Source: Rhododendron vialii
Taxonomy: Eukaryota > Streptophyta > Magnoliopsida > Ericales > Ericaceae
Direction: 5' to 3'
Length of the DNA: 64,000 nucleotides
NCBI RefSeq assembly: GCF_030253575.1
Contig: NC_080559.1
Location: 29,786,501 to 29,850,500, forward strand
Each line of letters starts with the position of its first letter. Positions within the stretch are counted from its first letter, which is position 1. This document shows, piece after piece, positions 54,535-64,000 of this stretch. The notes under the pieces are model-generated. The model saw only the letters and a list, made by a program, of their open reading frames with translations. It did no database searches and was not told where the DNA came from. The translations under genes were made by a program, and so were the position numbers.

Positions 54535-55931
54535 GAAAGATATTTGTCTCTATCTATCTGTTGTATCGCTGAGCCTAAGTAGAAATCTCCCTATCATCAA
54601 TTGACGTGACAAAATTTCGACCTACCGATGTATAGCCTTGGCATACAACATTTATTGCCCTTCGAACTAGGTTATTTGCCTCAATGTACTCCGTATTAGA
54701 AGATATGATAAATTCGTATTGTTTTTACTTATTATTACCATTATGTTTTGGATAATTTGATGGGATTCTACTAACCCTAGCTTGTTCTCTGTGGTAGCTA
54801 AGAAAAATTTTCTACCAGAAACAAACAAATTGATAACCGCTTGGGATGAGATTTATGCACCATATTTCTTGCTAGCTCTATCCAGTTGCTGCAGCTTCCT
54901 CTCCCAGTTTCCTCTTCTTCATGGATTTTCTAATTTCAGCCACATCGTCCCGTTAGCCCACAGAACTACGGAAGCACACAAGTTTGATAGGAAAATGTAC
55001 CCTGCTGAATCATTGGGTAATCAGAGACAGCACTTGGGAGAGGCCGAAGAAGCACCGGGTCCCCAAGTGGCCTATTACTTTGGGGGAAAAAGTTTTGGGA
55101 AGAAGATTAGAAGAATTGTTAAATTACATATAAGATATCTATCGATACACCCCTAAAAAATTATCAATTATATCTACTCTCAGGTTCGCAAGCTTAATCG
55201 AGTTGAATACCGTTAGGTTCAAGATCAGCTCATTTGTTGAACAAGCCTGAAATTGTGGTTCTTGTTTCATTCATTTAACTAACGAATAGAACTCAATCGT
55301 ACGAGCTCTTACCGGACCAAGCCTGGAACAGTTCTCGAACGGCTCAGTTCACTTAGAGTCCTAATTATGACCAAGTTACCTAAAAGCTATCTTTCAAGCA
55401 AATGGTCCTAAACATGGTAAAACTCGCTTCAAAGTATTCAAGCAGGCTAGTATTTGTACCTTTCTCGTTTTTTTTTTTTTGATAGCTGGATGTCCGAGCC
55501 AGCTTGCGCACACTTTGACTAATTCCGAGGCTTTAGAATTTGAAAAATAGACATTGGTAAAAACAAAAGAAACAGAAAAAAAAAAATTTCTCCAGAGACA
55601 GTTGGTCTCAAATAACGTAATTTAATCATGTTTCCAAAGTTTCTCAGGTTTCTATTCAAACCAAATGATGCAAATTAACATCAAACTAATTAGTCTAATA
55701 AGAGACAAATTTTGAGCCCAATACAATAAAACAACGATACAAATCTTGAAGAGCTTAACATAGAAAATGTCAATATTCGCATTGTTTGATTCAAAACCAA
55801 AGTACAAGTCTTGCTAAGCTTACGCCTACAAAACACCTTACATGAAACTGATAGTCACGTCTTCCAAAACCATCAAATCCAAATCGGATGGAATCAGCAG
55901 CCTTAAATCTAGGATGTTTGGTCTTGAGAAT
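54535..55931. other. Spacer between gene B and kinase copy E
   Basis: The 3' flank of gene B resembles 7661-7960 downstream of gene A. The RING fragment found in the other two blocks is missing here. After the PPR relic (54872-55018) the sequence is unfamiliar. Near 55468-55530 a poly-T-led piece (CCGAGCCAGCTTGCGCAC) is absent from the paralogous site near 45765, a probable short retroposon. Confidence 0.55.
54872..55018 (-). pseudogene. Short EMB2261-like PPR relic
   Basis: It matches about 9220-9365 of the PPR gene. On the minus strand it reads PNDSAGYIFLSNL, with TCA (Ser) where the longer gene has TGA. Only this 150-bp stretch of the E region survives. Confidence 0.8.
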
Positions 55932-57484
55932 TTAGTGTCCACTTGTGATATGAGTGATAGAATCCAAACAAGCACTCGACAAATTGGACAAACATATGTT
56001 CATTCCATTTTTGTCAACCGGCATAGCTAGTGGATACAAAAAAGGCTTTGGAGGCATGTGAAGCAATTCGATATTTCCTTCAAGCATCTAAATGACTTTG
56101 TTCATGTTGGGACGATCACTAGGGTTCGTTTGTATACACCACAAAGATACTAACATCATCTTCTTTACCATGTCACTCTCCTATGTGGTCTCTCCCATTT
56201 CTAGGTTCCTTAGGCAAATTGATCATAAACTCATGAAAAGAAGAAATTTTGGCTTGAATCAGCTGATGTGTTTCAATTTCTTCTCTTGCCTGCCATTTCC
56301 ATCAACAACATTCCAAAACTATAAACGTCAAATTTATAGGAAACACCCCCGATGCTTTTGTAGAACAACTCCGGAGCCATGTAGCCCAAGGTGCCTCTTG
56401 CTGTAGTCACTGTCACAATGCTATCAACTGTTGGATACAATTTTGCAAGCCCAAAATCGGAAACTTTTGGAGTGAAAGTGTCATCAAGAAGAATGTTATG
56501 AAGCTTTATATCAAAATGCAGGATCTGCATATCACAACCCTGATGCAAATATCCAAGGCCACGAGCCACTCCAAGAGAAATGTTAAACATTTGCTTACAA
56601 CGTAGAAACAATTTTCCTTCTTGAGAAAAGATGTACTTCTCAAGGGACCCATTAGGCATGAAGTCATACACAAGAGCACGCTTAGATCTCTCGGCACAAT
56701 TTCTAATTAGCTGAACAACATTGACATGATGAATCCTTCCGATGGTACCAACTTCGTTAATGAATTCTTGCTTATTAGCTTTAGGCTTGCTTAACATTTT
56801 AACTACTACTAGAGGGCCACTTTGAACCTTTCCTTTGTATACAGAGCCATATCCTCCTTCCCCCAACTTGTCCCTAAAACCATTGGTCATCTTTCTGATC
56901 GATATCAGTGTAAGAGTACCTACGCAAGGTGATTCTGACTCTGTAAGAAACCTTCTATGCTATCAAAGGTGGATAAATTTCTTCTGCTGAACTTATAGAT
57001 TAAAAATCCAAACACACATGGTACACACAGAAGCCTTGCTGCAAAGAACACTCCTGTGTAATGCAGTCAAAGAAAATTAAGCAACGAAATCAAAACTTTA
57101 CTATCCAGAATTATCTTATTCGCATGTAACATATTGTGCTGAAAGCCTGAAACATATATTCTTTCTTCTTCTTCTTTTGGGTGCAACGGAAGATAGAAAC
57201 ATGTATTCACACATGCACACAATATGTGTGTCTTTGCGCACGCGAATATAGGTACATATTTGTATGTCAAGTGACTCAAGTTGCATTTGGTCCTTCATAG
57301 GTACATATTTGTATGTCAAGTGACTCAAGTTGCATTTGGTCCTTCATGTATTCTATGCTTTTTTCAGTATATTAGAAGATGCCTTTACGATGGTTCACCA
57401 AAAGTAGGCTCATGGGAAGTATTAAGGTCTTACCTATGATGAAGACCACCAACAGCACCACATAGAGCTCAAGTAAGAAAAAAA
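55932..57484 (-). pseudogene. LRK10L receptor kinase, exons 2-3 only (copy E)
   Basis: Exon 2 (57434-57484, 51 bp, FFLLELYVVLLVVFIIG) and exon 3 (55932-57053) keep phase-1 junctions. The kinase part from [15 protein letters not shown] to MEMAGKRRN is open (56273-56890) with [18 protein letters not shown] (Pro to Leu), SDFG and MAPE. Upstream, the [11 protein letters not shown] segment is disrupted. Downstream, TGA replaces Trp after KRRN and again before VYDQFA, and further stops follow in the C-terminal lobe. No ectodomain exon is found to its right. It is clearly a pseudogene. Confidence 0.85.
57250..57347. repeat. Tandem duplication of 49 bp
   Basis: Two exact adjacent copies start AGGTACATATTTGTATGTCA and end GGTCCTTCAT. 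They lie in intron 2 of kinase copy E. Identity is complete by eye, so the duplication is recent. Confidence 0.9.
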
Positions 57485-59960
57485 CTGCGAATAAACAGAT
57501 ATCAAGATTTAGCCAATTGACGAAGGAATTAGTTATGGAAATTAAAAAAAGAAGAAGAAGTGATGAAAATTGCATCTAAAACTAGAAGAAACGTACTACA
57601 AGTCTTGTAAATCACCCTATCAGGTAAGTGCACGCACCTTGGGAAGCCATGACAAATGCAACTGGACATAAACTCATTTCGAAAAGATTTTATTGGTGAT
57701 TTCTTTCCAAAAGATTCATGCATCAGAAGATAGAAAACACATTCGAGAAGGGATGGATGTAAGCGAAAACAGAGGGTGGAACATTGTATGGATGTAGCAG
57801 CTTTATTTGTTGTGTTGTTTTTCTCTTCAAAATTATCTATTGAATTTCTTACCATTCAAAAAAAAAAAAAAATTTACCAGTCTATGGGGGTTCACATTTC
57901 AAAAAAATTCATCCCTTTAGGAGGCTCCTTCTCTTGTCAAAAGACACCATCTTTAGAGGCTTTAGAATATCTCTTATTCTTTTTTAAGTTGAAAGTCATT
58001 TCTTAGTTTGCTGCAATATCAAGCATTACAATTGGGAAATTTTCCTCTGAGAGGTAAAAGAGACAGAGAGAGAAGCTGACTCCTGAGATCTTGTGTCGAA
58101 TTTGGCAAAAGCCTTGACGTAAACATTGTTCAGCAACGAATTTAACTTGGGTAGGGCTTATCGTCCGACCTCATCTGCCCATCGATCCGTTTTGAACTCC
58201 GAAAATGTAAATTTGCAGAGGCCAACAGCCAACAAGGAAAGGCATCTCTAAAGGTGAAACACTCGACTCACCATACACAATCTTAGGGTCAGCAAATGGA
58301 AATGGTAAAAGAGAGTTTAGACCACACGATTTATGCCCATTTTGGTCATGTGGGTATCTAGAAACTGCGGCATATTGGTGTTCCATTTTCTCCAAAAAAG
58401 AACTTTTTGAAAAAGAAGGTAATTTTAAGCTCAAATATAATGAAAATGAAAAATAAATTTTTTACTTTTTTTGTTCCGTTTAAAAGATCTCAATGAGATC
58501 TTTCAAACGAGATTCATATTGGTAGGAAAATTATTTACGTAAACGCATGATTTTTGAGCTTGAAATTACCTTCTTTTTCAAAAAGTTATTTTTCTTAAAA
58601 ACTGGAACACCCAATATATGGGTTTGGCTTTTCGTCCAATTGGTGAAACAAAAAGTCACTTTGGCATTTGAGAAAAATGAGAATTGCAAAATAGGCACGC
58701 ACGCTTGGTTTACGACAGTTTGTGAAACTTCTTTATTTTTTACGAATGTTTGATAAAAACCCCCCGAAGCCTCCTGCGTGAAGTGACATTACTGACCTTA
58801 CCCCATTTTGTCAGCAACCAACCTAGGGTAAAGTCGAAAGACAATATATAGTCATTACATCAGTTAACCTTTTTAAAAAAGTACTTTGCTAAAATGAATC
58901 TAATCTGGAACTGCCTCTTTACTCCTCCTGCTTCATTATTCAACACTGATGGAGACCCAAAAGGTATCAAAATTGTTCGAGCTTTTGACACACAACACTA
59001 GGGATTCGGCATGAGAGTCATTTTGTTTCTTACTGGATATGGATTATTAAAGTTTTGATCATTGAATTTATGCGAGGGTAAAATTGCACAGAAAGGCAGC
59101 AGGAATTGGATTCCTACTGTATTCGTTATCATTATTGATGAGAGATGTGGACTGTCATTTTACCTAATTCTACACGTTACGTGAGTAAGTATGTGTAATT
59201 ATTTGCATGTTTGTGTGTGGTTGTAGAATTATTCTTTACCTTACACCCATCACTCCATCATGACTCATGCGAATTTCCTGTCCATCACCCACCCTTGCAT
59301 TGCTGCAAGACGAGCATGCATATCTGCGAAGTTTCACATGGCTTTGGAGCGCCCTCACGAATTTAAAAGGCTTTGTACAAGGAAGATCATGATCTATTAC
59401 TAATAGCGCTAAACTTTGCATCGACCAAACGATGTAGGACTTGTGATCACTTATCCATACGTACGCCAAGACTCCCTACCAGTCCCAGATGCCCGCACTC
59501 ACAGCTAACACACAGTCAAACCAGGATTTTACAATCTCCTTCACTTAGGAAACACAGTTCGGTTGGTGCAAATTTTGATATTATTTATAACGACTTGCTC
59601 CCCCCTTGTACAAATAGTTCGCTTTGGTCATGCCAAGCCAATGGACTTTTTAATTGATCACCTACCTTGCCTTTTTAAAAAGGCCTCGTTATGATTTGTC
59701 ATTAAGTGATGTGAAATGTGTAACCCACCCACCTATTCGGCCTCCGAAACTCTCTGAATGACCAACTTCACTGCTAGCAGCCCAACCAAAGTTGGGTGTC
59801 ACAAACACATTGCAACAAAAAAGAGCGTAACAAACAGAGTTGCACAAAGAAAACAAAAAATTTCTCGATACTGAATTCATTTTGATTGTTAAGCACACAA
59901 AAGTAGTATATTTCACAAATACATATATGATGTTTTTTAGTATGTAAAGAGGAACCCAAT
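57485..59960. other. Intergenic, no gene seen
   Basis: The first 170 bp continue the conserved LRK10L intron. An inverted repeat at about 58365-58630 (GAAGGTAATTTTAAGCTCAAA against TTGAGCTTGAAATTACCTTC) is MITE-like. I looked for an ectodomain exon for copy E and saw none. Short ORFs near 59.3-59.6 kb carry no recognisable domain. Confidence 0.55.
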
Positions 59961-60731
59961 CTCTCTCTCTCTCTCTCTTTCTCTCTCAGAATAGGATTTT
60001 CCTGGGGGAGGGGCGGTGCCTCCCCCCTTTACGCTCTCTCTCTCCACTTCAGATTTCTCCCCCTGAACTCGACGTGTTTCGACATCGATCTTGTCTGTGG
60101 GACACTGATGCCAAGTGACAAAGGCTTCTTCCGATCTTCCTCATCAAAGCAGTCTGCCTGCATGCTCCTCGTTCAGATCTTCCTCACCATGTACTTTTCT
60201 GTCCGATCTTCCTGCAATTCCATTGTTGTTATCAGGCTGGCCCCTTCCTCATCGCTTGGGGCGGCACATAGATTCGCACCCTGATGAAGGTAGCAGTTCC
60301 ATAGTTTTTTGGGACAGAGGTAGTAGTTGATGTCGCTGTACGGTGGGGTGTGGCTGTTGTCGTGATTGAGGTTCCGAGCAGCGGTTTGACCGCTGTTTTT
60401 GGGCGGCTTATTTTAAGGGTGTGAATCTATTGTAGGTTTTTTATTTGTTGATGTTTTTGTTTTTTTCTGTTTTCTCTCCCATTTTGGGGGCTTCCCTCAC
60501 CCCTACGTGGGTGTTTTGTTGGTTTTGTTGGTCACTTGTCTGGTGTTACGCTGATTGGAGATATACTCCATCTGTTTTGCGCATTTGGTTGTGTGAGGTC
60601 ATGGATGTTCTACGTGGTGTTTTGGCCTCCTTTGTGGTTGCTATATCCCCTCTCCTGGGATGACTTCCCGTTCTATGTATTTTCTTCATTATTATCAATG
60701 AAGTATCCTATCATCATTTGAAAAAAAAAAA
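59961..60731 (+). mobile_element. Retroposed insertion with poly-A tail (LINE 3' end or processed transcript)
   Basis: A 13-bp target duplication AGAGGAACCCAAT (59948-59960 and 60732-60744) encloses about 770 bp that ends in a poly-A run (from 60720). The 5' part is CT-rich, the centre G-rich, and the end TTATCAATGAAGTATCC resembles a 3' UTR. No reverse-transcriptase motif is seen, so I cannot tell a truncated LINE from a retrocopied host transcript. Confidence 0.75.
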
Positions 60732-60744
60732 AGAGGAACCCAAT

Positions 60745-61473
60745 TTGGGCTCACCTGATTTCTTCCCACTTCTAAAAGAGCCCATCCAAAAATGATTTAT
60801 TACACTTGAAATATTCCTATCCTATATAACGGGACGATAAAACAGTAAACAAATAAAAAAAATCATCCACCGTCACTGCTCTCTCGCTATTTGTGTTTGG
60901 TGTCCATGCACGCAGTGTGCGCGCCATCCTTCTAGTAACTTCAAAGCGAGGCTGAGAGTTCCTTGCAATAAAAAATAAATAAAAATACATTTGTTGGGAG
61001 CAACACATTAATAAGCATCTCAATAAAGAAATGAAAGTTCAATATTCCCTAACCTCAGGATTTTATTTAATAAAATTCTAAAAGGAGTTGGTGACTAGAG
61101 CTAGATGCTGGGATAAGCAATTCATTTACATTACCAAAGGAATTTGGATAGAACAGAGTGATTAGTATATTGCAGATTTGGTCTATATAAAGTGTAATAA
61201 AGAATCAGAATAGGTTCAGTCCAGAAGTCATATTTTGTAGGAAATACAGAGTATTATAAAGTCCCTGTCGGATCAGCTCTTTCTCCAATCCACAATCTTT
61301 TCATGTGCTTCTAAATTTCTATTTGGTGAGCATTCAGACCCACAACAACGATTCAAATTGTTAATCTCATGCCCAGCAAAAAAAAGAAGAAAACATCTCC
61401 GTATAATGTACACATAATCAGACATAGGTAGACGCATGAACAAATTATTTTTGTTCGATAAAACCGAGCCTAA
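60745..61473. other. Intergenic, no gene seen
   Basis: A/T-rich sequence without convincing coding, RNA-gene or repeat structure that I can recognise. Confidence 0.6.
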
Positions 61474-62254
61474 GGCCATCCACAGTAGTATAATCAAAAA
61501 AGGATAACCAAAAGTTGACACATCAACTTTTGATTATTTACTTAAGAGGTTGCTAAGCTTAACAATGTTAAGCTTCACTATGGTCACTTCTAGTCCATAA
61601 TCAAAATATGAGGTTCACTACAATTTCATTATCTCTCCCCCCCTGTTTCCGGTCATTCACTTCCCTCCATTTACGTTTTTTATGAGTTAAAATATATCGA
61701 TTCTCTCTCTTAATTTTGAAAAAAAAATCGGTGACTTCCTTCCCTCCTATTATGATTTTTTCCTTTCTTTTTTTTTTCGGGGGTGGGTAGTAGAAACAGG
61801 AAAGAATAGTGAAATACCTTAATCCGGCGACGATGAATTGAATTGTAGATGATCGAGAGATATGAGTTTCACTTTTGGAGAAAAAGAAAGAAAAATAGTT
61901 TGTTGGCGAAGTGAAAAAGATATAAAGAAGTGAAAAAGCTTGGCTACATAAAATTTTTATTCTTCAATTTTATTTTTTAACCAAAAAAAAAAAAGAGTGG
62001 GCGAAAAATGGAAGAAGAAAATACTAGTTGAAACACATGTGTATACAAATTTTGGAACTAGTTAACTTATGTGGTGTAGTATCCACAAATTTTGATTATT
62101 GAAAAAGGTTGTTAGTTTTGGTTATTCAAAGCCCAAAATTTAATTATTTATAAGGGTGTTGCTAAGTTTGATTATACCATTGTGAGTAATCTTTTGCACC
62201 AACATTGTTAACTTTAAAAATAATTGGCATTTGATTATACCACTGTGGATGACC
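61474..62254. mobile_element. PIF/Harbinger-type element, copy 2 (shorter)
   Basis: Ends GGCCATCCACAGTAGTATA / TATACCACTGTGGATGACC are flanked by TAA (61471-61473 and 62255-62257). Same orientation as the element at 243-1315 but about 290 bp shorter inside. Confidence 0.85.
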
Positions 62255-62311
62255 TAAGATCATATTTCCGTCCCTATTGTACAAACCATAAACCTAAAAG
62301 ACTTCTCCTAA

Positions 62312-63392
62312 GGCCATCCACAGTGGTATAATCAAAAGTCAATTGTTGTTAAAGTTAACAATATTGGTGCAAAAAATGGCTCACAATGGTATAATCAAAC
62401 TTAACAACATCCTTAGAAATAATCAAATTTTGGGCTTTGGATAACCAAAACTAGCAACCTTTTTCAATAATCAAAATTTGTGAACTCCACACCACATAAG
62501 TTAACTAGTTCCAAAATTATATACATGCGTATTTCAATTAGTATTTTCTTCTTCTTCTCTTCTTCACCTGTTTTATATCTTCTTCACTTCAACCACAAAC
62601 GTTTCTCTTTCTTTTCCTCCAAAAGTGAAACTCATATTTCTCAATCATCTACAATTTAACCCATCGTTGTTGGATTAAGGTATTTCACTTTTCTTTTCCG
62701 TTTCTATTTTAGGATGCATTCTTATGAACTTAACTTAAACTTAACTTAAATCTGAAAATTGTCTTTATTTGAATTTTTTTTGCATTTGTTAGTTTTGCAT
62801 CAAATTTATATGGGTTATTGATTCGTCTTGACAAAAAGAATCGGAAAAGTATTTTTTTTTTTACTTTTACCCAATTATTTTGAGAAATAATCACTGTTTA
62901 GCAACAAAAAAAAACAATTTTTTCGACTAAAAAGTAGTTATTCTTTTTTGGCTCCTTCACCTATGGTTGAGTAAATGAAGAACTTTGCGGAAAAAAGAGA
63001 GGAAGAATCTTGCATTCTTTTCCAAATTCAAGAACACGTCAAATTTTTTTAAAAGATTAAAAGAGTGGTGGATTTGTGATATAGGCTACATGAATAGGAA
63101 GAAAAAAAAAAGTTTCGGTTTTGTTTTGATAGATAACACTAGGAAGAACACCACATGTTTGATATATTTTTGCCCAAAAAAAAAAATGTAATGGAGGGAA
63201 GTGATAACGGAAAACAGAGGGGAAGAGAGAGATTGTGTGAAATTGTAGTGGACCCCTTATTTTGGTTATGGATTAGAAGTTACCATTGTAAACCTCAACA
63301 TTGTTAAGCTTAGCAACCTCTTAAGTGAATAATCAAAAGCTGATGTGTCAACTTTTGGTTATCCATTTTTTATTATACCACTGTGGATGACC
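62312..63392. mobile_element. PIF/Harbinger-type element, copy 3 (inverted)
   Basis: Ends GGCCATCCACAGTGGTATA / TATACCACTGTGGATGACC are flanked by TAA (62309-62311 and 63393-63395). At 1081 bp it is close in length to copy 1 but lies in the opposite orientation, 57 bp from copy 2. The pair can fold on itself. Confidence 0.85.
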
Positions 63393-63574
63393 TAATTAAC
63401 CTTCTGAAATTTTAAGGGAAGTCTCGTAGTTGTCTATGTAGAGTCATAAATTTACCGATGTCTGCAAACAAATCTTCAATAGCCGTTTCTCACTCCAAAT
63501 TGGAAAACAAATGCGAGTTAGGGGTGTAAAGAAGCTACCGATTATGTGGGTTGAAGAAAAGACAGTAAATTTAT

Positions 63575-64000
63575 TGTCTGCTTAGTTTTCATGCAGGGTG
63601 ACAAGAAAGTGAATGGATTAAATCCGTTAAAAGCCTCTACCAACACAATTTTAAAACACAATCCTGGACACAATTGTGTGATAAGTCGTGTGATGCACGT
63701 GAACCCATGTGCATCGAACGACTAATCATACAGTTGTGTCCAGAGTTGTGTTTTAAAGTTGTGTTGATTGCATTGCGCTAAATATATTTGACGGTTCGTA
63801 TTTGGGAACAACTGCGTCAAACTAGGGATAAAAAGTCTAAATCTACCATTTATCCGACTCCTCAAAGTGTCTCAATATATTAATTGAATGGAGATTGAAT
63901 AAAGAGTCTGATGCATAAGACATTCTAAAAAGTGACTAGTTAAAGTAACAAATTGACTTTTTAGTACGATTTTGTCCAAAATTTAGGAAGACTGATGCAA
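63575..64000. repeat. Trace of a further copy of the gene block
   Basis: TTTCATGCAGGGTGACAAGA, AAAGTGAATGGATTAAATC and TTGACGGTTCGTATTTGGGA match 8368-8430, just upstream of the RING fragment on the minus strand. An inverted repeat at about 63638-63765 (AACACAATTTTAAAACACAA against TTGTGTTTTAAAGTTGTGTT) splits the match. Beyond about 63830 nothing matches and the window ends. Confidence 0.6.

Noticed and set aside
59373-59657. 94-codon plus-strand ORF
   Set aside because: No recognisable domain, no codon pattern or neighbours to support it.
57485-59940. Search for the ectodomain exon of kinase copy E
   Set aside because: No signal peptide, CGD...FPFQL motif or cysteine pattern found on either strand.
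1-64000. tRNA and rRNA genes
   Set aside because: No cloverleaf-consistent or rRNA-like sequence noticed; the only A/B-box pair is in the SINE at 4892-5038. A dedicated tRNA scan would settle it.

Overview
This is a nuclear plant window, most likely from a woody eudicot. It has intron-containing receptor-kinase genes, a DYW-class PPR gene close to Arabidopsis At3g49170 (EMB2261), Ty3/gypsy retrotransposons, and many MITEs, SINEs and poly-A retroposed pieces. The A+T-rich intergenic sequence and plant-only families (LRK10-like kinases, ATL20/21/22-like ectodomains, plant mobile domain) exclude bacteria, fungi and animals. I cannot name the species.

The gene content is one repeated block at different stages of decay. 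The ancestral block appears to be: a minus-strand LRK10L receptor kinase (GUB_WAK ectodomain exon, short transmembrane exon, kinase exon), a shared head-to-head promoter, a plus-strand receptor kinase whose ectodomain resembles the ATL20/21/22 RING proteins, a RING-H2 fragment on the minus strand, the PPR gene on the minus strand, then the next minus-strand kinase. Block 1 covers 1.7-13.8 kb. Block 2 is spread over 39.6-57.5 kb. Traces of another copy appear at 63.6 kb. The plus-strand kinase gene at 52156-54534 is the best preserved (607 codons over two exons in frame). The one at 3172-7660 has a shortened ectodomain and can only be spliced in frame through a GC-AG intron. The three minus-strand kinase exons (12.1, 46.2 and 55.9 kb) are all disabled. 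The PPR gene is full length except for one in-frame TGA; two eroded paralogues lie at 44.6 and 54.9 kb.

Between the blocks lie retroelements. A Tat-type Ty3/gypsy element (14.6-33.2 kb) has an RNase H-integrase region, antisense ORFs including a plant mobile domain, and an inverted pair of LTRs. A younger gag-only element (20.6-30.6 kb) is nested inside it. A small chromovirus (35.0-38.9 kb) also has inverted LTRs. Both inverted-LTR elements present the same LTR end (U5) outward on both sides.

The DNA transposons are unusually readable because the duplicated blocks supply empty sites. They include a 920-bp MULE in an intron, a 417-bp foldback MULE, a 458-bp hAT element, an adjacent pair of short elements in a divergent promoter, three copies of a Harbinger-type element (two as a neighbouring inverted pair), and two Stowaways. 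The region 39.6-43.7 kb is a patchwork of decayed divergent-promoter copies, with relic start codons of lost receptor genes.
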